NCBI RefSeq assembly: GCF_030811535.1 | Contig: NZ_JAUSQX010000001.1 | Coordinates: forward strand, 1,839,165-1,903,164 | Source: Trueperella bonasi | GTDB lineage: Bacteria > Actinomycetota > Actinomycetes > Actinomycetales > Actinomycetaceae | Direction of reading: 5' to 3' | Length of the DNA: 64,000 nt | In this document: positions 46,949-55,570 of the stretch, one piece after another | Numbering within the stretch: position 1 is the stretch's first letter | Layout of the letters: each line of letters starts with the position of its first letter | Program-made: the position numbers and the translations under genes | The notes under the pieces: model-generated | The model's input: only the letters and a program-made list of their open reading frames with translations | Database searches by the model: none | Told to the model about the DNA's origin: nothing

Positions 46949-47575
46949 ATGCTGTCTCGAAGCGGGCGCCCACTTGGCGAACTACTTTTTGGCCCTATTG
47001 CGCGTCTATTCGTCAAACTGGGCATCAGTGCCAATACTGTGACAGTGGTTGGAGGCATCCTTTCGAGCTTGTCCGCCCTGTATTTTTTCCCGAATAACAT
47101 GCTCGTCGTCGGCACCGTACTCACTGGAATTCTCGTCATTTTCGATAATCTCGACGGGCAGATGGCACGCATGACGGGAACGACATCAGCCTGGGGTGCA
47201 TTTCTCGATTCGACGATGGACAGATTCTCTGACTCGGCGATCTTCGTTGGGCTTGCGCTGTGGGGCTACTTCCACGCCGATGAGGCGGCTAAATTTGCCG
47301 TCGTCACCGGTGCACTCGCAGCTCTTGTAATCGGATCAATTGTTCCGTACGTGCGCGCTCGGGCGGAAAGCGTGGGCTGTACCGCTGCAGTGGGGATCGC
47401 TGAGCGAGCTGACCGGCTCATCTTCGCGCTCATTTTAATCTTGGCAATCATCTTTGGAGCAAGTCACTGGGTGATGGGAATCGGCTTATGGATTTTGGCC
47501 GCTCTTGCGCTCATCACGGTGATCCAACGGATGTTTCACGTCTATAAGCAGATGAAAGGCGCATCTGAGACGTGA
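46949..47575 (+). CDS. pgsA: CDP-alcohol phosphatidyltransferase (phosphatidylinositol phosphate synthase)
   Basis: Joins CDP-diacylglycerol with inositol phosphate, the first step toward phosphatidylinositol and PI mannosides. The 208-aa protein has about six membrane helices. The complete CDP-OH motif has D66, D69, G70, A73, R74, G83, D87 and D91. The following acyltransferase and pimA genes, overlapping by four bases each, support the PI-phosphate role over PG-phosphate synthesis. GAGG precedes the ATG at 46949. Confidence 0.9.
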   Translation: MLSRSGRPLGELLFGPIARLFVKLGISANTVTVVGGILSSLSALYFFPNNMLVVGTVLTGILVIFDNLDGQMARMTGTTSAWGAFLDSTMDRFSDSAIFVGLALWGYFHADEAAKFAVVTGALAALVIGSIVPYVRARAESVGCTAAVGIAERADRLIFALILILAIIFGASHWVMGIGLWILAALALITVIQRMFHVYKQMKGASET

Positions 47576-48549
47576 ACATCGTAACCGGATTCCGGCTTGC
47601 AATGTGGCTGGTCAAAGTACTGCCAGAAGCCCTTGGTCGTGCCATTTTTCGTGCCGTGGGCACGGTGGTCGGATGGTCGAACATGGCGGGTGCTGTGCAG
47701 CTACGCAAAAATTATCAGCGCATTACACCACTGGGCTCCTCGTGGGCTCAGCGAAAGCGATCCGCGCAAGGTATGCGTTCCTATATGGACTACTACTATG
47801 AGGCATTTCGATTACCCGCCCTTACGGAAGAGCAGATCACGGCCCGCGTGCGGGTGGTGAACGATCAAGGTATTCGCGAACATTTCGGCCGTGGTAAATC
47901 CGCTTCCGGTGCACTTTTGCACATGGGTAATTGGGACATGGCAGGGGCCTGGGCTAGTGAACACCTAGCCCCGACGTACTCGATTGCGGAGAAGCTGGAA
48001 CCTCCAGAGCTAGCAGATCTTTTCCTCGATTTTCGCCGTAGCTTGGGGTTGACGATCTATCAGACAGGCAAGAATTCAGGAGCGATCAATTCTCTGACAT
48101 CCAATATGCGCTCTGGTAACGCCTTCGTCCCTCTACTATGCGATCGCGACCTTTCAGCGTCTGGGGTTGAAGTGACGTTGGCGGGCTCGCCCGTACGGGT
48201 GGCGGTTGGTGCGGCGCTTTTAGCCCAACGCACAGGTGAACCGATGTATCCGGTTACGATTGTCAACGAACGTATAGACGACGATGATCGTGCGCGTCGT
48301 GCCGGCACCCGTAACGGAGTGGCAGCTATTTTCGGTACACCAATTTTTTCCGGGATGACTTCCCAGGCAAGCGCCCGGGAAAAAGACGCTGATATTCGCC
48401 GGATGATTCAACAGTGGCTTGATCAAATCCTGCCCCTTCTCACCACGCACCTGACTGATTGGCATATGCTACAAAAAGTGTTCGTGGAAGATCTTGATCC
48501 AGAGCGGCTCGAACGAGCACGTCGCTCTACCCCGAAGGACGACGAATGA
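47572..48549 (+). CDS. Phosphatidylinositol mannoside acyltransferase
   Basis: A membrane-associated LpxL/HtrB-family acyltransferase of 325 aa that acylates the mannose of PIM in actinobacteria (PatA-type). The H-x4-D active-site motif is LLHMGNWDMAG, and later VPLLCDRDLSASGVEV and AQRTGEPMYPV match the family. It lies between the PI-phosphate synthase and pimA with 4-bp overlaps on both sides. GTG start at 47572. Confidence 0.9.
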   Translation: MNIVTGFRLAMWLVKVLPEALGRAIFRAVGTVVGWSNMAGAVQLRKNYQRITPLGSSWAQRKRSAQGMRSYMDYYYEAFRLPALTEEQITARVRVVNDQGIREHFGRGKSASGALLHMGNWDMAGAWASEHLAPTYSIAEKLEPPELADLFLDFRRSLGLTIYQTGKNSGAINSLTSNMRSGNAFVPLLCDRDLSASGVEVTLAGSPVRVAVGAALLAQRTGEPMYPVTIVNERIDDDDRARRAGTRNGVAAIFGTPIFSGMTSQASAREKDADIRRMIQQWLDQILPLLTTHLTDWHMLQKVFVEDLDPERLERARRSTPKDDE

Positions 48550-49673
48550 GAATTGGAATAGCCTGCGGATATTCGTGGGATGTGCCGGGCGGAGTACAGT
48601 ACCACTGCCGTGATCTGGCTCAAGAACTCATCGGCAGAGGCCACGTCGTTTCCGTGATCGCACCCGCCGAAAATACTCCGGAAGAAGAATTTGTTCATCC
48701 GGTTGGGGCAGCCATCCCCATTCGATATAACGGCTCCGTAGCACGCCTATCCTTTGGACCCAAAGTTAATCGAGAAGTACGCAAATGGTTAGCCGAAGGT
48801 GAATTTGACGTCTTGCATGTGCACGAACCATTTACCCCCTCGGTCTCGATGCTCGCTTTGATGAGTGCCAGAACCCCGGTTGTTTCGACGTTCCACACCG
48901 CCATGGATCGCTCGCGGATGCTTAGCCTCGCATCTCCGTTTATCGTGCCAATTTTGGACAAGATACAGGCTCGAATTGCCGTGTCTGAGGAGGCACGGCG
49001 CACGGCGGTTCAGCACCTTGGGGGAGACGCGTGGATTATTCCAAACGGAGTGTTTGTAGCCGATATGCAGATTGACGCCCGAGATGACCGCTTCATCGGT
49101 AGCTCGCACGCTCCAACGCTTGCCTTTCTTGGGCGCATAGACGAACCACGGAAAGGTCTTCCCGTCGTCGCTGAAGCATTCCCGGCGATTCGCGAACAGT
49201 TCCCTGGGGTTCGGCTCCTCGTCGCCGGTCGGGGAGATACCGCGGATGCGCGAAACCTGTTTGGCGAACATGCCCAAGCGGTAGAGTTTCTCGGTGGTAT
49301 TTCAGATCGGGAAAAGGCGCTGCTCCTTGGCAGCGCAGACGTATATCTTGCACCTAATACGGGAGGGGAATCATTCGGAATTATCCTTGTTGAAGCTATG
49401 AGCGCCGGAGCGTTCGTGGTGGCATCTGATATTCCCGCGTTTAAGGCGGTGCTTGGTGATGGTCAATATGGAGCTCATTTCCGCAATGAAGATCCAGAGG
49501 ATCTCGCGCGGGTCGTGAATGAAGCCTTGGCAGATCCAAACCTGCGAAAGCAGATCGCACAGGCCGGATCGCAGGAAGCGTGGAGATTTGACTGGGGAAC
49601 TGTGGCGTCGCAGATCCTTTCTGTCTACGAAACGGCCATCCGAACCTCCCGTATTGAGGTGGATGAAGAATGA
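48546..49673 (+). CDS. pimA: Phosphatidylinositol alpha-mannosyltransferase (GT4)
   Basis: Transfers the first mannose from GDP-mannose to phosphatidylinositol on the cytoplasmic membrane face. The 375-aa GT-B enzyme starts MRIGIACGYSWDVPGGVQYHCRDLA, which holds the PimA substrate loop GGVQ. The nucleotide-binding E-x7-E motif is in TGGESFGIILVEAMSAG, preceded by FLGRIDEPRKGL. It overlaps the acyltransferase and the next gene by four bases. Confidence 0.94.
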   Translation: MRIGIACGYSWDVPGGVQYHCRDLAQELIGRGHVVSVIAPAENTPEEEFVHPVGAAIPIRYNGSVARLSFGPKVNREVRKWLAEGEFDVLHVHEPFTPSVSMLALMSARTPVVSTFHTAMDRSRMLSLASPFIVPILDKIQARIAVSEEARRTAVQHLGGDAWIIPNGVFVADMQIDARDDRFIGSSHAPTLAFLGRIDEPRKGLPVVAEAFPAIREQFPGVRLLVAGRGDTADARNLFGEHAQAVEFLGGISDREKALLLGSADVYLAPNTGGESFGIILVEAMSAGAFVVASDIPAFKAVLGDGQYGAHFRNEDPEDLARVVNEALADPNLRKQIAQAGSQEAWRFDWGTVASQILSVYETAIRTSRIEVDEE

Positions 49674-50260
49674 CTTGGTGGCAGATTCTCCTCCTGATCG
49701 CAGGAATAGCACTCGTTCTGGCTGGCGTCGTGGCCACTTTGAAGGCCCGCTCTCTTGACCGAATCCACAAGAACGTCACGAAGTCCCGCATTGCGCTAGA
49801 ACGAGCTTTGGTTGAACGGGCACAGGCAACTTTAGAAGTTTCCAGATCCGGAGTTCTCGATGTGGCAAGCGCTGTCGTTCTTGCTGATATTGCAAAGGAA
49901 GCTTTAGAAGTCTCGGCACATCCAATCGTTAACGACGGATGGGAAAGCATCACGATAGAAGACAGCGAAGGCAACTTACTGTCCGGAACGGCTGGCGATC
50001 GTCCCGATCGTCAACTAATCGAATCAGAGCTCTCACGCAGTTTGCGCCACAGCGTCGATGAACTGGACTCTGATACTCCGGAGCTGTCACGCTTGCACGC
50101 GGCTCGAACGGCCGTGCAAATGACGCGCAGATTTCACAACAATCATGTTTCACAAGCTAAACGGGTACGCCGATCAGCATTGATTCGCACGATGCGGCTC
50201 CACGGACATGCTCCTGAACCACTGATGGTCAACCTCGATGATAGGAAAACCGATGGCTAA
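49670..50260 (+). CDS. Membrane-anchored protein resembling the N-domain of Rv2609c-type NUDIX proteins
   Basis: A 196-aa protein: one N-terminal helix (WWQILLLIAGIALVLAGVVATL), then a helical region (LDRIHKNVTKSRIALERALVERAQATLEVS...) and ELSRLHAARTAVQMTRRFHNNHVSQAK. This resembles the non-catalytic N-terminal part of actinobacterial membrane NUDIX proteins downstream of pimA, or LemA-type helical domains. Here a NUDIX protein is separate at 51398, with a PrsW gene between. The family assignment is inference. It overlaps the PrsW gene by eight bases. Confidence 0.55.
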   Translation: MTWWQILLLIAGIALVLAGVVATLKARSLDRIHKNVTKSRIALERALVERAQATLEVSRSGVLDVASAVVLADIAKEALEVSAHPIVNDGWESITIEDSEGNLLSGTAGDRPDRQLIESELSRSLRHSVDELDSDTPELSRLHAARTAVQMTRRFHNNHVSQAKRVRRSALIRTMRLHGHAPEPLMVNLDDRKTDG

Positions 50261-51395
50261 GCCGATGTGGAAACCAGCCCGTCCACACAGCTCCTCATTT
50301 TATTTAGCAGTAACGACTGGCATCGTCGTTGGTGTTCTGGCATTCCTCAACGTCCTTCCGATGCTGTTGGAAGCAGCAGGCGCCAGCGGTTTCTTCGCAT
50401 CTGCACTGCTCGCAGCGATTCCGCTGGCCGTCACTTTCGTCTTCGTGTACTACATCGACCGGTTCGAACCTGAGCCGAAATGGCTTTATCTCTTTGCTCT
50501 TTTGTGGGGTGGAGGCGTTGCGGTAGTGCTTGCACTCGGTGGTAACACGTGGTGGCAAGCTGAGCTTGCACCGGCCGTGCTCGGGCGGGACGCTTCGGAA
50601 CATGACATCATGCGCTTTACCACTTCCATCGGTGCACCCGTCGTTGAAGAATTTGTGAAAGGCCTTGGAATTATCGTGATGCTTTTCGCGTTCCGGAAAT
50701 ACTTTAACGGCCCCGTCGATGGCATCGTGTTTGGCGCAATTATTGGCGGTGGCTTTGCGTTTACGGAGAACATTCTTTATTTCACCGCGTATTATGACCA
50801 AATCAATTTGTTGTTTAAACTCCGATATATTGACGGACCACTCAGCCACGATGCTTATACGGCATTCTTCGGCTTTTTCATTGGCTTTGCCGTGTATTCA
50901 CGTTCCCGCGCGGCAGTCCTCGGTTGGCTAATCCCCGCGATGTTCGGGTCGATGTTCTTCCATTTCTTGAACAATGATGGCCTGTATTGGATGAGCTACG
51001 ACGAATACAAATTCGTCAACAACGTACCCTTTGCGATCCTCATCATCGCGATGGTTTTGTATAGCCGAAAGCACGAGGTAGCGGCGGTGCGAAACGGATT
51101 GATTCCTTACGTTAATTCCGGGTGGATCGCTGCGCACGAAGCCTCAATGGTGCTGTCTTTGCGAGAACGCGAGAATGCGATCAACTGGGCTGAACGCTCA
51201 ACACGCTCGCAGGGAGCTCCTTCAGGGATTGGCCGCAGAGCGATGAAAAGCTTCCAACGAGAGCTGGTTCAACTGGCCCACGAACGCACGCGCCACGAAC
51301 GAGTAAGGACACTCGGCTCAGCGAAATACCTTGCCAACGCAAATGACCACCTCGCGTTTATTGGTCAGCTGCGATCAGTCTTTTCACTGTATTAA
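50253..51395 (+). CDS. PrsW-family intramembrane metalloprotease
   Basis: A 380-aa polytopic membrane protein. PrsW glutamates appear in VVEEFVKGLGI, a second motif near GGGFAFTENILYFTAY, and His residues in HDAYTAFFGFFIGFAV and FFHFLNNDG complete a zinc site. The C-terminal 100 residues are cytosolic and basic. Such proteases cleave anti-sigma factors in some Firmicutes; the substrate here is unknown. ATG at 50253 has AGGAAA upstream; an ATG at 50238 is an alternative. Confidence 0.88.
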   Translation: MAKPMWKPARPHSSSFYLAVTTGIVVGVLAFLNVLPMLLEAAGASGFFASALLAAIPLAVTFVFVYYIDRFEPEPKWLYLFALLWGGGVAVVLALGGNTWWQAELAPAVLGRDASEHDIMRFTTSIGAPVVEEFVKGLGIIVMLFAFRKYFNGPVDGIVFGAIIGGGFAFTENILYFTAYYDQINLLFKLRYIDGPLSHDAYTAFFGFFIGFAVYSRSRAAVLGWLIPAMFGSMFFHFLNNDGLYWMSYDEYKFVNNVPFAILIIAMVLYSRKHEVAAVRNGLIPYVNSGWIAAHEASMVLSLRERENAINWAERSTRSQGAPSGIGRRAMKSFQRELVQLAHERTRHERVRTLGSAKYLANANDHLAFIGQLRSVFSLY

Positions 51396-51397
51396 AT

Positions 51398-51943
51398 ATG
51401 GATACAAACACGGAGTGGCCGCTCGACATCGATGGCTTTCCACATCGGGAAGCCGGGCGTTGCATCGTTTTTAATCAGCGCGGCCACATATTGCTAATTT
51501 TGGGCCACGACGTCGATGATCCTGCGCATCGCTGGTGGTTTACCCCCGGTGGGGGAGTTGAGGCGGGGGAGAACCAGCGGCAGGCGGCTGCACGCGAACT
51601 CGGTGAGGAAACCGGCCTCGTCGTGGCACCCAAACGTCTGGTTGGCCCGGTATTGGACCGTCGCTCAACATTCTACTTCCTGCGCAAGACGCGCAAACAA
51701 GATGAGTTATTTTACCTGCTGGTGATCGACGAGGACGAACAGGCACTCATTGATTCGCGAGTACACGCGCAGTTGACCGAGCAAGAAAAAGATCTGCTCG
51801 ATGATATGGCGTGGTGGGACTTGGAAGATTTGGCAGCCGCGGAGCAGTCAGGGACAAATGTTTTTCCATCGGGCCTTTCACAGATGGCCAAGCGATGGTG
51901 GCAAGGCTGGGATGGCGAAGTACTGACGCGCATTGAGGAATAG
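51398..51943 (+). CDS. NUDIX hydrolase
   Basis: A 181-aa hydrolase of nucleoside-diphosphate derivatives. The Nudix box GGVEAGENQRQAAARELGEETGLVV fits G-x5-E-x7-R-E-U-x-E-E-x-G-U completely. The flanks (RCIVFNQRGHILLIL, RWWFTPGGGVE) are typical. It begins three bases after the PrsW stop with no spacer for its own signal, so it is probably coupled. It may be the catalytic half of a two-part membrane NUDIX system with the protein at 49670. Substrate unknown. Confidence 0.88.
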   Translation: MDTNTEWPLDIDGFPHREAGRCIVFNQRGHILLILGHDVDDPAHRWWFTPGGGVEAGENQRQAAARELGEETGLVVAPKRLVGPVLDRRSTFYFLRKTRKQDELFYLLVIDEDEQALIDSRVHAQLTEQEKDLLDDMAWWDLEDLAAAEQSGTNVFPSGLSQMAKRWWQGWDGEVLTRIEE

Positions 51944-51963
51944 GCCAGCAATGGCGGTACAAT
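51933..51963 (+). promoter_or_regulatory. Candidate promoter for yebC-ruvC
   Basis: TTGAGG (51933-51938) and TACAAT (51958-51963) are 19 bases apart, slightly long. The start would fall near 51970, upstream of the GAAGGGAG Shine-Dalgarno of yebC. Confidence 0.4.
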
Positions 51964-51991
51964 ATCCGCAGACGTTATGAAGGGAGTTTTA

Positions 51992-52750
51992 GTGGCGGGA
52001 CATTCTAAATGGGCAACCACCAAGCACAAGAAGGCGGCAAACGATGCCAAGCGAGGCAAACTGTTTGCTCGGCTGGTGAAGAATATCGAAGTGGCTGCAA
52101 GAACTGGTGGCGGTGATCCCGACGGTAACCCGACTCTCTTTGACGCCATTCAAAAGGCAAAGAAAAATTCCGTTCCCAATGACAATATCACCCGTGCCGT
52201 CAAACGTGGATCGGGTGAAGACGGTGGAGGGGTCAACTACGAGTCGATCATGTACGAGGGCTACGGGCCTGGTGGAGTGGCCATCTTGATGGAAGCACTT
52301 ACCGATAATCGAAACCGTGCAGCAACTGATGTGCGTGTCGGTTTGACCCGTAATGGAGGGACTCTTGCAGAGCCCGGATCCGTCTCCTACATGTTCAATC
52401 GCAAGGGCATTGTGGAAGTGGACAAAGAAGGTAACGACGAGGACGATCTCCTTTTGGCTGTTCTTGATGCCGGTGCAGAAGCGATCAACGACGAGGGTGA
52501 GGTTTTTGAGATTATTTCCGAACCGAACGACGTCGTTGAGGTTCGAAAGGCACTTCAGGCAGCTGACGTCGATTATAATTCGGCCGAAGTTCAATTCGTG
52601 CCTTCAGTTAAGGTTCAGGTTGATGCACCAACAGCACGCAAGGTTTTCGATCTGTTAGATGCACTCGAAGACGTCGATGATATTCAAAATGTGTTCTCTA
52701 ACGTGGATCTATCGCCTGAGGTCGCGGCACAGTTGGAGGAAGACGCCTAG
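51992..52750 (+). CDS. yebC: YebC/PmpR family transcriptional or translational regulator
   Basis: A 252-aa protein with the exact family start [21 protein letters not shown] and the middle segment [22 protein letters not shown]. YebC proteins act as DNA-binding regulators or as ribosome-associated factors that help translation of proline-rich stretches. GTG at 51992 is chosen because GAAGGGAG lies six bases upstream; an ATG at 51977 would precede that site. It overlaps ruvC by one base (TAGTG). Confidence 0.94.
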   Translation: MAGHSKWATTKHKKAANDAKRGKLFARLVKNIEVAARTGGGDPDGNPTLFDAIQKAKKNSVPNDNITRAVKRGSGEDGGGVNYESIMYEGYGPGGVAILMEALTDNRNRAATDVRVGLTRNGGTLAEPGSVSYMFNRKGIVEVDKEGNDEDDLLLAVLDAGAEAINDEGEVFEIISEPNDVVEVRKALQAADVDYNSAEVQFVPSVKVQVDAPTARKVFDLLDALEDVDDIQNVFSNVDLSPEVAAQLEEDA

Positions 52751-53376
52751 TGCGAATCATGGGTGTCGACCCCGGATTGACACGCTGCGGAATCGGGATC
52801 ATTGACTCCGGTGGTGGCCGGAAAATTTCGATGGTCGATGTCGAGGTTGCACGCACCAAACCAGAGCTAGCCCCACACTATCGCCTATTAATGATTTGGA
52901 ATGAGATCGAACACGCGATCACATTCTACAAACCGGACGTCCTTGCGGTTGAGCGAGTATTCGCCCAAGAAAACGTCCGGTCAGTTACTGGCACTGCTCA
53001 GGTTGTTGGCATCGTGATGCTTGCGGCGGCCAAGTCCGGACTCCCACTGGGGATGCATACGCCATCAGAAGTTAAGGCAGCTGTGACCGGCAGCGGACGC
53101 GCCGAAAAGGCGCAAGTGCAGATGATGGTGCAACGCATTTTGCAATTGGCTGAACCTCCGCGGCCAAGGGACGCGGCTGACGCGCTGGCCATAGCGATTT
53201 GCCATGCCTGGCGTGGCGGGGCCGTGCATAAGGATGATGCGGATCGTTCCCAGCACGGTGGTGCGGGCATGCTCCCACGTGCCGAAGGTGAGGATCTGAC
53301 CCCGGCCCAACGGATGTGGGCGAACGCCGAACGCCTTTCTCGCAGACACGGCGCTGTTGAACCGAAACGCCAGTAG
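52750..53376 (+). CDS. ruvC: Crossover junction endodeoxyribonuclease RuvC
   Basis: Resolves Holliday junctions made accessible by RuvAB. A 208-aa RNase H-fold nuclease: D7 in [15 protein letters not shown] in [20 protein letters not shown], and the late Asp pair in [18 protein letters not shown] complete the active site. The C-terminus is about 30 residues longer than the compact core. The GTG at 52750 overlaps the yebC stop. ruvA follows after 66 bp, which contain an SOS box. Confidence 0.95.
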   Translation: MRIMGVDPGLTRCGIGIIDSGGGRKISMVDVEVARTKPELAPHYRLLMIWNEIEHAITFYKPDVLAVERVFAQENVRSVTGTAQVVGIVMLAAAKSGLPLGMHTPSEVKAAVTGSGRAEKAQVQMMVQRILQLAEPPRPRDAADALAIAICHAWRGGAVHKDDADRSQHGGAGMLPRAEGEDLTPAQRMWANAERLSRRHGAVEPKRQ

Positions 53377-53414
53377 GCGTGCCTATGGGCGCGTTTCGGC
53401 GCAAACAATTACAA

Positions 53415-53430
53415 TCAAACACGTGTTCGA
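53415..53430 (+). promoter_or_regulatory. LexA (SOS) box upstream of ruvA
   Basis: TCAAAC-ACGT-GTTCGA differs at one base from the actinobacterial LexA consensus TCGAAC-N4-GTTCGA. It directly follows a TACAAT -10 candidate (53410-53415) and precedes the GGAGG and ATG of ruvA, so bound LexA would block ruvAB transcription. Confidence 0.75.
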
Positions 53431-53442
53431 ATCGGAGGTATC

Positions 53443-54036
53443 ATGATCGCATCGTTGCGAGGGCAGGTTATCCGAATTACCGCCCATGACGCCGTGATAG
53501 AGGCCGGGGGCGTCGGCTATCTGGTTTTAGCGACCCCTGACACGCTCGCGGACCTGCGGCTGGGGGAAGAAGCCTTCGTGCACGTGTCAATGGTGGTCTC
53601 GAGAGAAAATGAGCAGACGCTCTTTGGGTTTTCTGGCGACGACGCCCGAGAGGCTTTTGAGGTGTTGAAGACGGTATCGGGAATTGGGCCGCGTTCGGCA
53701 CTGCAGATACTGGCGGCGCTACCTCCAAATGATTTGAGGAATGCGATAGCAACAAAGGATGAGGCAGCCCTAGTGAAAGTTCCGGGCATAGGGAAGAAAA
53801 CCGCGCAGCGCATGGTCCTTGAGCTTGAGGGCAAACTCGGGTCCGCCGTCGGCTCCGGAGTTCCGGCGCATTCGCCGGCCGATCAGAATTCGGATGTGAT
53901 CGACGCGCTGGTCAATATGGGCTGGAAGGAAACTGACGCGTCCTTGGCGCTTTCTCAAGCGCAAGAGCAAATTCCCGCTGGGACGGTTGCTCAGCTCCTG
54001 CGTGGGGCTTTGCAAATACTTGGTCAGCGTAGGTAG
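53443..54036 (+). CDS. ruvA: Holliday junction DNA helicase subunit RuvA
   Basis: Binds the four-way junction and loads RuvB. A 197-aa protein with the N-terminal OB-fold ([28 protein letters not shown]), two helix-hairpin-helix motifs ([16 protein letters not shown] and [19 protein letters not shown]) and a C-terminal RuvB-binding helical domain. Strong GGAGG before the ATG. The stop is two bases before ruvB. Confidence 0.95.
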   Translation: MIASLRGQVIRITAHDAVIEAGGVGYLVLATPDTLADLRLGEEAFVHVSMVVSRENEQTLFGFSGDDAREAFEVLKTVSGIGPRSALQILAALPPNDLRNAIATKDEAALVKVPGIGKKTAQRMVLELEGKLGSAVGSGVPAHSPADQNSDVIDALVNMGWKETDASLALSQAQEQIPAGTVAQLLRGALQILGQRR

Positions 54037-54038
54037 CC

Positions 54039-55049
54039 ATGAACGAATATACGAACTCGGACGCGGGTGATATCGAGCGGGCACAAGAAGCCGCATTGCG
54101 CCCCAAAGTCTTGGCCGAATTCGTCGGGCAAGAAGTGGTGCGCGAGCAGCTGTCACTGGTGTTGGAAGCTGCCGTTCGCCGAGATGCTCCCGCCGATCAC
54201 GTCCTATTGGCCGGCCCACCCGGACTGGGCAAGACAACACTGGCAATGATTATTGCCGCTGAAATGAACGGTGCATTACGCTTAACATCTGGGCCTGCCA
54301 TACAGCATGCGGGGGATCTTGCGGCCGTGCTGTCCTCGCTTCAGGAAGGTGACGTGCTCTTCATTGATGAGATTCATCGTCTAGCCCGTACTGCCGAGGA
54401 GATGCTGTATTTGGCGATGGAAGATTTTCGTGTGGACGTCATGGTCGGAAAAGGGCCTGGCGCCACCTCGATTCCTCTTCCGCTTCCTCCATTTACAGTC
54501 GTTGGCGCAACTACTCGTGCCGGAATGCTCCCCGCACCGCTTCGCGATCGGTTCGGATACACCGCTCAACTGGATTTTTATTCGGTGCCCGAGCTCGCAA
54601 CGATTGTGGAGCGTAATGCGATCAAAATAGAAGCGGAGCTGACCGCCGATGCAGCGATGGAAATCGCTTCGCGTTCACGTGGGACACCCCGAATCGCCAA
54701 TCGGCTTTTGCGGCGGGTGCAGGACTGGGCACAGGTGCGCGGTAGCGGAATTTTGGATCTTGGTGCGGCGCGGGCCGCACTTGAAGTGTTCGAGGTTGAT
54801 AAGAAGGGTCTTGATCGCCTTGACCGGGAGATTTTGGATGCTCTATGTACCCGGTTTAATGGCGGGCCCGTTGGGCTGAGCACCCTGGCAGTTTCGGTTG
54901 GCGAGGAAAAGGAAACCGTGGAAGCTGTTGCCGAGCCGTATTTGGTGCGCGAGGGTTTTATCGTTCGCACTCCACGCGGCCGCATAGCAACTGACCTCGC
55001 CTGGAAGCACCTTGGGCTCGCACCACCGGAAGCAACCCTGTTTTCGTGA
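54039..55049 (+). CDS. ruvB: Holliday junction DNA helicase subunit RuvB
   Basis: AAA+ motor for branch migration, 336 aa. Walker A is [14 protein letters not shown], Walker B is [10 protein letters not shown], followed by [19 protein letters not shown] (sensor I and arginine finger) and [20 protein letters not shown] (sensor II). The C-terminal winged helix reads [27 protein letters not shown]. Coupled to ruvA. Confidence 0.97.
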   Translation: MNEYTNSDAGDIERAQEAALRPKVLAEFVGQEVVREQLSLVLEAAVRRDAPADHVLLAGPPGLGKTTLAMIIAAEMNGALRLTSGPAIQHAGDLAAVLSSLQEGDVLFIDEIHRLARTAEEMLYLAMEDFRVDVMVGKGPGATSIPLPLPPFTVVGATTRAGMLPAPLRDRFGYTAQLDFYSVPELATIVERNAIKIEAELTADAAMEIASRSRGTPRIANRLLRRVQDWAQVRGSGILDLGAARAALEVFEVDKKGLDRLDREILDALCTRFNGGPVGLSTLAVSVGEEKETVEAVAEPYLVREGFIVRTPRGRIATDLAWKHLGLAPPEATLFS

Positions 55050-55138
55050 CTGGCTCCACCCCGCATTTTCTTTAGACCCTCCATCTTTGTGAGTAGACTC
55101 AACGAGTTAACGTGCTAAGAAAGAGAGGCTGATCAAAA

Positions 55139-55546
55139 GTGGAACTAATTATTTTGATCGTCGTAATGGTGCTGCTGTTTTGGTTTATGAACCGAGGCGC
55201 ACGCAAGGCACAGCAAGCCCAAATCGATCAACGCAACGAAGCGCTCGTCGTCGGCAATAACGTCGTTACCCAAGCGGGTTTTCTTGGCCGAATCGTAGAT
55301 ATTGACGGCGATGCCGTCACTCTTGAATCGCCCTCAGGGGAAGAATCCGTCTGGCTGCGCACCGCTATTGTTGCCCAAATGGATATCCCACTGGGGAATG
55401 GCGATCAAAATGATTTCACCGACCAGCCCGGCGATCTCACCAACGACGGGCAAATCACAGATTCGCAGGCAGAATCAGCGCCCGGCCGGATAGCGAACAC
55501 ATCGCCATTCGACGACGAAGACGATAAGTCTACAGAAAACAAATAA
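55139..55546 (+). CDS. yajC: Preprotein translocase accessory subunit YajC
   Basis: A 135-aa single-span membrane protein (LIILIVVMVLLFWFMNRGARKAQQAQ) with the conserved soluble core VGNNVVTQAGFLGRIVDIDGDAVTLE and an acidic disordered tail. It forms the SecDF-YajC complex with the next two genes. The start is GTG at 55139. GAGAGG lies about 12 bases upstream, a long spacing. Confidence 0.9.
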   Translation: MELIILIVVMVLLFWFMNRGARKAQQAQIDQRNEALVVGNNVVTQAGFLGRIVDIDGDAVTLESPSGEESVWLRTAIVAQMDIPLGNGDQNDFTDQPGDLTNDGQITDSQAESAPGRIANTSPFDDEDDKSTENK

Positions 55547-55570
55547 CACCTAGACCCCTAAGGACTCGCA

